A stretch of DNA of 64,000 bases from Macrothele yani (Eukaryota > Arthropoda > Arachnida > Araneae > Macrothelidae). The notes under the pieces were generated by a model that was not told the DNA's origin, ran no database searches, and saw nothing but the letters and a program-made list of their open reading frames with translations. Below, one piece after another: positions 9,263 to 19,640 of this stretch. Made by a program: the position numbers and the translations under genes. The stretch lies in assembly GCA_039090855.1 (NCBI GenBank), contig CM076991.1:104792021-104856020 (forward strand), in the 5' to 3' direction. Position 1 is the stretch's first letter, and each line of letters begins with the position of its first letter.

Positions 9263-9469
9263 AAGTTTCCAAGCTTTCACACATGAACCAGATGGCTTTT
9301 CAAGGAAGATATAAAGAAACCGCAATCTGAATAATGTAACGTTTCAACAATTTAAACACGGTGACTTGACTTGAGGATATAATACGTCTAAACATAAATA
9401 ACAAATAATATAAATCAACACAATTCCTTTGTGTGAGCGTCTGAACGTATGCCTCACTGTTGTGGCGCA

Positions 9470-9560
9470 GCTGAAAGTCGTCGTCATAGCGAAGACCGAG
9501 AAATAAATATTTGTGACGTCACGCTTAGCTCTTCGTGTTTTCGTGAAGGTTACTTCACCT
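9470..9560 (+). repeat. Copy of a 75-120-bp dispersed repeat (R75)
   Basis: Contains GTCATAGCGAAGACCGAGAA, then TATTTGTGACGTCACGCTTA and CTCTTCGTGTTTTCGTG. The same string of blocks occurs twice at 56985-57200. No coding or tRNA similarity seen. Confidence 0.7.
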
Positions 9561-9625
9561 CCTGCACGGGCACAGCGCACCCCTGTATCACTTTGTTTTG
9601 CTGTCATAGGAACAAAGACCGATTT

Positions 9626-9832
9626 GCCGCCCCGTTTGCTCAGTGGTCTAAGTGCTGGCTTCTGACCATTCGTCCGAGAAGAGACTGGGTTCGAATCCCA
9701 GTGAGGCATGGATGTTGTGTTTGTTTTACGGCACTGGATCTCTCCCTTCCCTAAAGTCAGTGGCCTTAAATTAGGGACGGGCGACTGCTAATAGCCCATT
9801 GAGTTGCTAACGGTAGTCGTTAAACCTCCAAT

Positions 9833-9861
<29 letters not shown>
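9626..9861 (+). mobile_element. SINE-1 copy with target-site duplication
   Basis: Full-length with a diverged A box (GTTTGCTCAGTGG), intact B box GGTTCGAATCCCAG, SINE-1 body and a poly(A) tail of about 30. Flanked by AAAGACCGATTT and AAAGAGGCCGATTT. Confidence 0.95.
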
Positions 9862-9868
<7 letters not shown>

Positions 9869-10149
9869 CCGATTTTTCCCCTGCTGAAGGTGTGACGTCA
9901 TCTCATCCAAATCATTCTGACATGAAGTCAGAGATGTGTTTCGTTACACGATCAACTCTTTAGAAACAGGAAAACGTTACATCAGGAATTTTGGTTCTAC
10001 ATTTCGTTTATAAACAGCATACATAATTTTTCATTTGGAATCCTATCGCATGAAATTTACTTTTAAGATTTCCCTTCTGAACCTAAAATGATTATTTTAG
10101 ACTGTCAAACCAGTTTCTTTTCTCATTTAACTCTAAAATTTGGGTTCCA

Positions 10150-10285
10150 ATACAGTAGGTAGCAGTGGTTGTGACGTGCCAGCCCCTCAGGATGCACATA
10201 AGGCAAAAGCAGATAGCAGTAAGAGCACGTGTCAGTGTTGTATAGTGGATTGCACTCGTAGCTTCGAATCCCACCCCTGACTTAA
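10150..10285 (+). mobile_element. SINE-3 copy (tRNA-like, internally deleted)
   Basis: Blocks GGTTGTGACGTGCCAGCCCC, GGCAAAAGCAGATAGCAGTA, CAGTGTTGTATAGTGGATTG and TTCGAATCCCACCCCTGA occur in the same order, reversed, at 49826-49950. The tRNA-like part lacks most of the anticodon arm. Confidence 0.7.
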
Positions 10286-11925
10286 AGATGGTGGTGGAAT
10301 TTACTTCGTCATGGCGTCATAAATTACTTTTTCATGCGTATAATGAAGAAATATGATTTGGGAACTTTCTTTTTCCTTCAACCCGAAATTCACAGAAAAT
10401 AATAAAACATTTTTTTGCAGAATATAACCAGGCATTCTTTTATTTATATTTGTAGATGAAATGAAAAAGAAAGAAAAGAAAAGAAAAAAATACTGTTTGC
10501 GCTTCTGCGCGTGGCGTTTTAATATTTGCAACTGCGCAATTCTAAGTTCACAAACAAAAAGGAAATAGCTGGTTATTAAAATATTACTCTATATATCTTA
10601 TTTCCCCCGCCATTGTTAACGTGCTTTCAAATAGTGTAAACATAGATTCATATTCTTACGTCAATAAATGGGATTACTAGTATAGTTTTACTACTTTATG
10701 CATAGTTCGTTTACAGTTCGTCGTTATTAATTAATTTGCTTTTTCTTCCCTTCATTTCCTGCGTTTTCTAAAATCCACTTTTAAAAAATATATTTTGGGT
10801 CCTAAAGGATTCAAAAGATATACTAATTACATCGGAGAATTCCGTATCTTCTTGCTTGTTTATCCTATCGCTTCCAGTGTTCTAACATTTTACAGAACGG
10901 GTATAACAAAATATGTTCAGAAACTGAGTTAGCCAGTAAATAGGTAAACAGAAAAAAGTTTTTACTAGTCTTCGTAGCCAGCCGATAGTTTTCTACTGCG
11001 AAACTTAATATAAAGCCGTACAATAATTTCCATTAAAGATAGTTAGTCATTCTTCGTAAAACATTCTTCACATTATTCTAACTAATAGCCTGTTCTTGAA
11101 GGTTCAACGATAGAAATTTTCTAATTCTTTATTTATCAACGTAATTTATAGGATATACTGCTACAAATATTTAAAAGAAAAGAAAAAAGTATTTTCGGAT
11201 AAGATTTACAAACTGAGATTTTTTTTTACTTCTTAAGAGATAACAGATTACATTACTCAGATTCCTGAGCTGAGTCTCCTGACTCCCAAATTACAGCATT
11301 CACGAAAGAATGTTCTTTGCTAAAGTGTGACACATATTTAGAGAAACAAAGGGTTATGCGACTTGTAAACGAAACTACGCTCAAAATAAATAAGAAATTT
11401 AGTTGTGAAAAATGACAGTCGAATACCTTAAAAGCATATAACTGGAGTTTTCTTACTGTGTGCAAATCCCAGACTACTTGCTAATTAATTTAGACGAATA
11501 TGCTAATAACTCTTGGGCTTTGAGCACACAATTACATTATGTGCAATGCTTACTTTTATTTTCTTGTGTTTTCAGTTTCTTCATGCTGTTTTTGACTGCT
11601 TTTGTTTTCTTCCTAAATACGTAATTTAATTAGAGATTCTTCGTACAGTTTTAATTAATAAGGAAAGTATGTCACATAATTACTTATTTTGGAGAATAAC
11701 GAAATCCTTCGCATTGCTTTAAATTTATCTCGGCTGATGTCTTTATCGGGAAATACCCAGAAAGTGTGAATGAACGGGTGAAAATGAGGATTTCTCGATA
11801 TTTAAATGATCCACGAGTATCATCGAATTACGGATGGAAAAGGTGAACTTATAGAGCCCTAAACTCTAGCTGTAGTTTTAAATGGTTAACGAGTTAGGTA
11901 ACTGTTACATAAATTGCTCATGTGC
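10286..11925. other. AT-rich sequence, mostly nothing recognised
   Basis: Holds the right member of the inverted repeat (10648-10705). At 10560-10640 a segment with TTATTTCCCCCGCCATTGTT resembles 60040-60090. The short open frames are AT-rich and unsupported. Confidence 0.4.
10648..10705. repeat. Right member of the 9186/10648 inverted repeat
   Basis: Reads TTCTTACGTCAATAAATGGG and AGTTTTACTACTTTATG, the reverse complement of 9195-9262 with a few changes. Confidence 0.7.
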
Positions 11926-11929
11926 TTAA

Positions 11930-12191
11930 CCCTCCAGGTGGCAAGCACGTATGTATACGTTTGAAAGTTTATGTGCCCAAAGTGGCGACGACGCAATAAT
12001 ACGTTCTTCGAAAACCTGTTCAAATACCGCAGGAACGCAATATTACGTCGAAAGGATTTTTAGATTAATAGGTGCGAGAATGCATATTTGCGCATCTTAA
12101 CGACGACGTATACTAAAGAAAGGGGAGTCTTTTGTTACACATGAGAAAAAAATTCGCGTTGCCTCTTCCAAAACTCCTGCCACCTGGAGGG
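11930..12191. mobile_element. 262-bp MITE with TTAA-type flanks (piggyBac-like)
   Basis: Perfect 14-bp terminal inverted repeats CCCTCCAGGTGGCA (11930-11943) and complement (12178-12191). Flanked by TTAA on the left (11926-11929) and CTAA on the right (12192-12195). PiggyBac-family elements insert at TTAA and often begin CCC. No coding capacity. The right flank differs from TTAA by one base, so either it has mutated or the assignment is wrong. Confidence 0.75.
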
Positions 12192-13375
12192 CTAAATAGG
12201 TTCGCAGCACATAAATCACATTTAATAAACAATTATCTGACGGCGTAGGGGAAAAAATACAGATTTTCGCATAGGTTTATTACTTCTACACCTGTGCTTC
12301 AAAACGTCAAGATAATTCCCTGCCTGAATACATTCGCGGTGGCTTCATCACAGACATCAAACTAATAAAAAATGACATTTGTTCGTTTATCACATACGCG
12401 GTGGTATCAGAATAATATGACCACCCCCGGAATCACAGTGTACCTGCCCAGGCGCGTCACGGAATGCACATGACAAGGACGAGCACACGGAGATATAAGT
12501 GCCCGGTTAGAACAGATGAGCCATAGTGCGTCACGTGAGAACAGTGGGTAGAGGTAGTGATTTGACGGACGTTCTAAAATGAATGATCATCGGCTACCAT
12601 GCCAAGGGTGGAAGCATCTCAGGAACTGCACATTTTGTGGGCTATTCGCGAGGTGCTGTAGTAAGGGGGTACCAAGAACGAACCGCTGACACACCGAGTT
12701 TGCCTCATGACGTCATAACCGGGGAGCCCTAAAGAGCATCGAGCCCAAAGGAGAACGTCTCCCCCGTCGACTGGTAAAGGGTAATCGATGTGCAACAGCC
12801 CAACAATTGGCCACGCAAACGACCAATGGGACACCGAGGTACATGTCCTCGATAAAAGTAGAGCGAACCCTGTTACGCATGGGTCTCCGGAGTCGACGCT
12901 GCGTTAAGGCGCACATGTTTAACCAAAATCCATCGACAACGACGCCTGTAGCTCGTATAGAGCTACCGTCATTGGACAGTGGAAGAGTGGAGAAAGGTGA
13001 CCTTCTCCGACGAATCTAGGTTTCTACTCCACAGAAGTGACGGGCGGTGGCGGATACGGCGTCAGACACACAAGAACCAAACACCAGGACACCCTTGTAG
13101 GTCAAGTACAGGCCTGCAGTGGCAGTGTGCATGTCTGGGAGATATTTTCTTTATATGACCTGGGACCGCTGGTACCACTGGATGGGTCCCTGAAAGTCAA
13201 TGGCTACCTGTCCATCCGCACTGACCGCATGCATCCCTTCATATTGGACGTTTACCCTGGTGGTGATGATGTCCACCAACATAATGATGCGCTGTGCCAC
13301 GGTTCTGAGGAGGTGCGTTGTAATATTGTTACCTAGATAACGATGCTTGTCATTAGGGAAGTTAAGTAACCATTC

Positions 13376-13610
13376 TTTTTTTTTTTTTTTTTTTTTTTTT
13401 TGATTGGAGGTTTAACGACCACCGTGAGCAACTCAATGGGCTATAAGCAGTCGCCCGTCCCTAATTTAGGGTCACTGGTTCCAGGGAAGGGAGAGAGCCA
13501 GTGCCGTAAGACAAACACAGCATCCATGCCAGACCGGGATTCGAACCCGGACCCCTTACGGACGAATGATCAGAGGCCAGCGCCTTAGACCACTGCGCCA
13601 CCGGGGCGGC
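13376..13610 (-). mobile_element. SINE-1 copy inside the Tc1-X insert
   Basis: T tract (13376-13400), SINE-1 body and complete tRNA-like head ending CCGGGGCGGC. Flanked by TAACCATT on both sides. Confidence 0.93.
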
Positions 13611-13852
13611 ATAACCATTTTAAGGATAGCGAATTGTAATAATTTTCCCGCCATTTTTTTCGATGTGCTGGGCAATGGCCAAAGTACTCTCTTTCTCATA
13701 CGTCCCTTTAGAGGGAGGGTTGGATTTATAGATTTTTCACTTTCGTGTGAGGGTGTAACAAGAGTGGACAGGGAAGCCAATTAAGAAACTTCTGCGCTTT
13801 CTGGGAAAAGGGGATCTGGATATTGCGGCTTTTTAGCCGTCCCAGGCTAGGA

Positions 13853-14430
13853 GAAGGAGTTGTTACGTGAACACTTTCCAGGGAGTAGAAAATGCAAGGA
13901 GCCGAAGGAAGAACGGTCCAGCAGGGGATTCGGTGATAAGCAATAGAGAGAGTTAGGGGGAAATGCTGAGAGTTGAGCGTGAATGAAGAAGGAAGAAGCG
14001 AATACTGGACGTAACGGGATGACATCAACGAGTAAATGATAATAAAGTGCAGCAAAGAAAATCAGGACAATGCTTTGAGACATTCCCCATAACATCTTAA
14101 TAAACACCTTCCACACTGCCAAGCGAGGGGAAGGAGTTGTTGCGTGAACACTTTTCTGGGGGAGAAAACGCAAGGAGCCGAAGGAAGAACGGTCCAACTG
14201 GGGATTCGGTGATAAGGAGTGGAGAGAGCGAGGTGTGAAAAGCTTGACCGTGGTGTGATTTAAGGAAAATGCTAAGAGTTGAGCGTGAATGAAGAAGAAA
14301 GAAGCGAATACTGGACGTAACGGGAAGACGATCAACGAGTAAATGATAATAGAGTGCAATAAAGAAAATCAGGACAATGCTTTGAGACATTCCCCATAAC
14401 ACCTTAATAAACACCTTCCACACTGCAAGA
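13853..14430. repeat. Tandem duplication, unit about 277-305 bp
   Basis: Unit 1 (13853-14120) and unit 2 (14130-14430) share GAAGGAGTTGTT, AGCCGAAGGAAGAACGGTCC, GAGCGTGAATGAAGAAG, CATTCCCCATAACA and TTAATAAACACCTTCCACAC. Unit 2 has about 28 extra bases near 14230-14265. Minus-strand frames stay open across both units and repeat the same peptide, but composition gives no sign of a real protein. Origin unknown; not SINE-1. Confidence 0.85.
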
Positions 14431-14899
14431 GCCAGGAAATACTTGGGTTGATATTATATTCACATTTTATTAATCTGCTTCGGCCGGGTAAAATATGGGT
14501 TAAATCCCCGATTCAAAAACAAGCTGCAAGCGAAGCATCCACGAACCCTCCTCACAGGGCGCTGAAATATGACTCAGCACCAAGCCCTGTAACAGCGTGA
14601 GTGGTTCCAGGAACACGACAGCGATGTCTCCGTTCTCCCTTAGCCGGCAAAATCGCCCGACCTCAATCCTATAGAGCACTTGTGGGACTATTTTGATCGA
14701 CAGGTTCGACGAGCCGACCCACAACCACGTCATCTCCGGGACCTCCTTGCTCTGGTGCAGTCCGAATGGGCACGTGTGCCTCGGACAGCCTTCCAGGGCA
14801 TATTTGCGTCCATGCTACGGCGTCTTCCTTCATCTGGGACAAGGATGGTCATTTCCATTATTAAGTAGGTGTTAATATTATTCTTATACGACTGTGTAC

Positions 14900-15255
14900 A
14901 CTATCTGATCAAAAATATTCGGACACTTGTCTATCTAAAAACTCCCTGTGATACACCACCTCTTTCGAAAATTGCAACACCTGAAGGACTGCTGATATTA
15001 GCTTGAAAATTACAGGATACGTACAACATGTTGTTACATGTAACATATTAAAATATCAGTAAAAATGCGCGTGCGGTTTAGAAGCAGCTCTCTCTGAACT
15101 GTCCGGCCGGTCTTGGGTTTAAAGAACTGACTCAAATGAGATCTTACAATATGTGAGGAGCCAACATTTAGTCGACCGGGTGTTTCTTGTGTCTTGTAAT
15201 TGTAACTAGACGGGGGGGGGGGTACAATGATCTAGCACTGCGACCTGAGGTCTAT
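14900..15255. other. Nothing recognised
   Basis: Sequence between the Tc1-X right end and a LINE fragment, with a G run near 15212-15221. Confidence 0.4.
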
Positions 15256-15560
15256 TATGCATCCCCAGCCCTAATCTCGAAAGCGACCAGATGCACGAGC
15301 AAAAGCAAGAATGCTCTTGACTGGTACTAAAGTGGGATCACTTGGTCTCAAGTTATGAGTACCGCAGTGTTCGAGCCTAAGTGCCGTAAAAAAGTCACAG
15401 TCATAAAGAAAATGCAAGGAAGTCTCTTCTTCTAGACGATATCCTCTGCAGAGTGGGTCCTCTTTCACCCCAATCAAATTAAGGTGCCTATTGAGACGAC
15501 AGTGTCTTGTAAGTAGACCAACAATCAGTCCAATATCCTTTTTTTCTCTTGTATCTTACT
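15256..15560 (-). pseudogene. C-terminal fragment of a non-LTR retrotransposon polyprotein
   Basis: The minus strand reads VGLLTRHCRLNRHLNLIGVK, EDPLCRGYRLEEETSLHFLY, DCDFFTALRLEHCG, PVKSILAFARASG. This order (HCRLN...H, CR..EEETSLH, C) is the region downstream of RNase H in many arthropod LINE ORF2 proteins. Only about 90 codons remain, so the clade (Jockey/R1 type) is uncertain. Confidence 0.7.
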
Positions 15561-15760
15561 ACGCCCCGTCGCAGTAGAAGGACGCATCATGAACACCTGA
15601 CGGGCTTTGAGCGAGGAAGGATTGTTGGGATAAAAGAAGCTGGATTTTCTAACGTGAAATTGTCACCCGTATGGATGAAACACCAGTACAATGATACGTC
15701 AGTGGACAGATGAGACTGGGACGTAGATAGATCCTGGAAATGGACCGCAAAATTAGCAAA

Positions 15761-15993
15761 GCCGCCCCGGTGGCGCAGTGGTCTAAGGCGTTGGCCTCTG
15801 ATCGTTCGTCCGAAAGGGGTCCGGGTTCGAATCCCGGTGAGGCATGGATGTTGTGTTTGTCTTACGGCACTGGCTCTCTCCCTTCCCTGGAACCAGTGAC
15901 CTTAAATTAGGGACGGGCGACTGCTTATAGCCCATTGAGTTGCTCACGGTGGTCGTTAAACCTCCAATCAAAAAAAAAAAAAAAAAAAAAAAA
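15761..15993 (+). mobile_element. Full-length SINE-1 with 12-bp target-site duplication
   Basis: The cleanest copy: AAAATTAGCAAA lies at 15749-15760 and again at 15994-16005. Complete head from GCCGCCCCGG, A and B boxes, body, and an A tail of about 30. Confidence 0.97.
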
Positions 15994-16200
15994 AAAATTA
16001 GCAAAAAAATACGGTATTATCTTTTTCTTTATTTATTTATTATAAGTAATTTTGGATACAATACGCATAAACAGCTTCAGATATGGTTACTAGTACGTTT
16101 CTTAATGTTTTGTATGGCTACCGTACATTCCTTAAACGTGAAAATGTTGGGGTGGAAAGAAAATAGCGTCTTCAAATGCAGTGCCTCAGAAAAGTGAAAA

Positions 16201-17243
16201 TTACCCTATTATCGTACATGTATAAGTCAGTTCAAAATGTAGTTGAGATCGTTTGCCACCACCTGCTCCCGTCGTCTGAGCAGCTGTTGGGTACAGTCCC
16301 TGTTTAATTGTAGTGGCTTGAACGCAAAGAAGTAAGTGCACGTTCGACATCGCCCTGTTTGGTGAACCGCTGTTTGTCCAGGAAATGCTGCAACAACCGG
16401 AAAAGGTGGTAGTCGCTTGAGTTAATGTCCGGCGAGGAGGCTGGGTGCGGCAGCAGCTCCCAATCCAGGTACTTGATTTTGGGACTGGTAAACTCTGCTG
16501 TGTGAGGTCTCCCCCATCCTGCTGTAGGAAAACGCCCTTGCGATTCAGATGCGCTGTTCGTTTCGACGTAAGAGATGCTTGCAGATCCTCGAGCTGAGGG
16601 TAGTACACGTCGGCAGTGATAGTGGTGTTGTCCGGCAGCATTTAAAAAAGACACGACACCGCGTACATCCCACCAAACAGACAGCTGGACGTTACGTGAG
16701 TGTACACCGGCCTTGGGAATCGGCATGGGCTTCTGTTTTGGAACCAACCATTGTTTCCGGGCTCTGACATTGTCATACAGAATCCATTTCTCGTCACCTG
16801 TCACAATGCGGTCCAAGAATGGTTCAAATTGGTCACGTGGAAGCAGGGAAACGCATGCTCTCATGCGATTTGTTTTATGGGTAACTGCGAATTGATGGGG
16901 TACCCGAACTCCTCCTTGTGCAATTTTCTCAAGCTGACGCAGTTGCGTGCTCGTGTAGATAGTTTCCAGCTGTTCGGCCAACTACCACGTGGTTACACGT
17001 AGGTTGGGCTCAATTTAGGTCTTCAGCATGTCCATATCCACTATTGCCGGTCTTTGATCTTTGGGATGATCTGGCTGGCCAAAACTTACCTCTCGAAACC
17101 GTTCGAACCAATGATAGTACTGACTATGTGATATGGCATTGAGGTACCCACTGGTAATATTCCTTGCAGCACTTGCGAAGTGCTACCGCTGCGAAACTCA
17201 CCCAGCATGCAATGACGGATGCGCTTCTTGTCCACTTCCATGT
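16201..17243 (-). pseudogene. Mariner-like transposase, nearly full length, frameshifted
   Basis: Start at the minus ATG near 17242 (MEVDKKRIRHCMLGEFRSGS). It then reads YHWFERFREVSFGQPDHPKD, RQLEKIAQGGVRVPH, VTGDEKWILYDNV (first Asp), VQLSVWWDVRGVV, a QQDG..PHTAEF block (second Asp) in a shifted frame, and LPHPASSPDINSSDYHLFR (third Asp), giving a DD34D mariner layout. Stops and shifts at about 17000, 16620 and 16480 kill it. I did not find clear terminal inverted repeats. Confidence 0.85.
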
Positions 17244-17529
17244 TATCTGGCACTTACACTCTTCGCCTTCTGACGGCTAACAGCCACTGACTAAGCCACC
17301 TGCCTGCTGATGTCATGAGTGTGTGTTGCGCAATCTCAGTGGCCAATGTGCGCCGACTTTGGGTACTTTGTCATCGGACATTACTTTCTTTTCAATACAA
17401 TAGGAAAGTTAACCTATAAGGCATTAGATAACCTAATCTGCTTTTGAAAGAACGTCCCGTTTTGAAATTCAATAAGACAAATTAAACTCATGATATCTGC
17501 GAAAGAAAATTCAGGATACCCCCGAAATC

Positions 17530-18600
17530 ACAGTAATGTCGATTCGACGTCGAGTTTTGGTTACCAGGTCGATATTACGTCGAGACATAATTGTCGAAGT
17601 AAAATACACGAGACGGACCGTCAAGAAAATCATTACATTGAATTTTAGTATACATATAGACGGTTTTACGCACTTTCCCTTTAGTTCCAGTAGGTGGAAC
17701 AATAATCAATGTTTATTATACGATCTGCAAGCATCGCGCGCATGCACCTTTGCAACCATTACGCCAAACAAACTTTTTGGAAACTGAGGTGTTGGTTGGT
17801 TGTATCATTTCTGTTGTAAGACAAGATTCTTACTTATTTCCTTTCTCGCCGGAAAGTTAAAAGTCTTTTTTGTTTTGTTTTTCTTTGCTTAAGTATGTTT
17901 ATAAGAAGTTGAGTCCCGTTCCTTTAACTAGAGTTACTTTTTAAGATATATAAGGTGGCGGTCTAAGCGATGGCCTCTGATAATTCGTCAGAACGGGGTA
18001 AGGGTTCGAGTCCCGGTGAGGCATGGATGTTGTGTTTGTCTTACGGTACTGGCTCTCTCCCTTCCCTGGAACCAGTGACCCTAAATTAGGGACGGGCGAC
18101 TGCTTATAGCCCATTGAGTTGCTCACGGTGGTTGTTAAACCTCCTATAAAAAGAAACCAAAAGAAAAAACACATGGATGTTGTAACAATAAAAAAAAATT
18201 ATGGATTTTTTAAATCGTAGACAGCGTCGTAGAATCGTTCTACAAATACGAATACATTCTACGTTTTATGCCACGAATAAAAGTTTAGAATTTCATGTTT
18301 CAACATCTAAATTGTAGAGTAAACGTAGATTTAACTTTACAGCAATGCTAGAATCGATGATTAAACTGCATGATATCAACGTAGAATCGACGTCTACACT
18401 ACATAGCAACGATGTGCATGTTTCTCTCGAAAAATCGAATCTTCGTCTACTGTTGACTTGATATCGACTTAATAATTTTAAATTTCGACGTCGAAAGGAC
18501 GCAACAAAAGAGGACGTGGGTATTTATATTCGACGTTTCATATCGACCAAAAATCGATCACAAATTCGACGTCAAATCAATGCGAAGTGCTACCGGGGAC
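17530..18600. other. CGACGT-rich region around a SINE
   Basis: Palindromic or near-palindromic CGACGT motifs (TTCGACGTCGA, TACGTCGA, ATCGACGTCT) recur near 17537, 17572, 18390, 18485, 18528 and 18562. The two ends resemble each other in reverse complement only loosely. Possibly an old DNA transposon with long degraded inverted ends. No coding seen. Confidence 0.35.
17953..18165 (+). mobile_element. SINE-1 copy, 5' truncated
   Basis: Starts at AGGTGGCGGTCTAAGCG (first bases and part of the A box lost), keeps B box GGTTCGAGTCCC and the body, and ends CCTCCTATAAAAAGAAACC with an impure A tail. Confidence 0.9.
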
Positions 18601-19559
18601 CTCCTTGCTGTTATAGATTTATAAATGTGATAAATGTTGCATCAAAATACAAACTATTTTCAAGCTGTTGAGAATTTATCGAAATGAAAACTTCCTCCAA
18701 CTGCGCAATGGACTTCAAAAATGAGATTTAAAATGTAAATATTTCTGCCGTAGTTTTGTATATCTGAATGTTCAGAATTTCGTTAATTTCATATGATAAC
18801 TTCCATTTTCAATCTTTTAAGGCAGACCTTCGAAGTTCGGTTTGTTCGACATGATGACAAAAGCTTTGCTAGTAGCATTATGCAAGATATATCGAGACAA
18901 ATAAATCCTCGTGAAATCCCCAATACGAAATATTTGATCGTCATAAAAATAACATTATATGTGAATAAGTAAATATGCACTTATGTCTGCAGGTTTGCAC
19001 AGCGAAATATCTTTTCTGTGTGAAGCACTACGACATTTGTCATTTGATTTTCTCCAGGTGTTAGCAAAAATCGTTTTCGAAAGCAATATTCGGATATACT
19101 ATGAAACTTTCCCTGAATTAATGCATTCATGGTATTTGTTAACGAGTGAGGTTTCAAAGTTTATGACAATTTAAGCCTAAAACAGTTTACTGATTATTAG
19201 TTGATTCAAATTTCATAATAATGGGAATCGTCACATTACAAAGCAAGTTTTCTTAACTTCTGTTTCGACTGTAATACATGATTATGTTTAGCGCTGTCTC
19301 GCTTGCTATCATTAGCTAAATACTTGCATAATGAGGCGCTGATTATCAAACACAAAAAGCTAAGTGATGAATAAGTGCAGTTCAGAATTAATATAACTCC
19401 TCCAATGATAAATCCCAAATGAGTTGCAGCTGCCAAAGTGCTGGCTTTTTTTGTGTTCGTTTTCCTTGTTTGTTTGTTTGTTTGTTTGTTTGTTTTCACA
19501 GCGAAGCTCCAGACGACCAAATGCACTTGCTATAAAATCTTCCTTGCCAGGCACTAGAC
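18600..19559. other. AT-rich, nothing recognised
   Basis: No supported gene. A (TTTG)n microsatellite lies at about 19467-19494. Confidence 0.4.
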
Positions 19560-19640
19560 CGCGGGTAGCCTAGTGGGCAACGTTCGATCCCAGGTGGGTA
19601 CGAACACTCGATCCACTAAACATCCGCTGTGCGTCGGATG
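19560..19640 (+). mobile_element. tRNA-like SINE head at the edge of the satellite
   Basis: GCGGGTAGCCTAGTGGGCAA followed closely by GTTCGATCCCAGG has the layout of a shortened tRNA-like A box and B box. It leads straight into CGGATGGGCACGTTAAGCCG, which is the start of the satellite monomer. This junction occurs only here. Confidence 0.5.

Larger units (their letters stand above)
12395..14899 (+). mobile_element. Tc1-X copy 1, split by inserted DNA
   Basis: Left end CGCGGTGGTATCAGAATAAT and right end in reverse complement with TAATATTATTCTTATACGAC match the ends of Tc1-X copies at 28160 and 36498. TA flanks both ends. The decayed transposase reads AKGGSISGTAHFVGYSRGAV (helix-turn-helix), FSDESRF (first Asp), then after an interruption NPIEHLWDYF-like sequence at about 14660-14700 and a C-terminal tail to 14870. 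The interruption runs from about 13312 to 14590 and contains a SINE-1 and a tandem duplication. Many stops and shifts. Confidence 0.85.

Noticed and set aside
13847..14423. Minus-strand open frames of 108-170 codons as a repeat protein
   Set aside because: They exist only because a tandem DNA duplication lacks stops in that phase; the peptide shows no domain, and the region is inserted in a dead Tc1.
15783..16004. Minus-strand open frames reading KQSPVPNLGSLVPGKGES and similar
   Set aside because: The same peptide appears at every SINE-1 copy; it is the antisense of a non-coding SINE.
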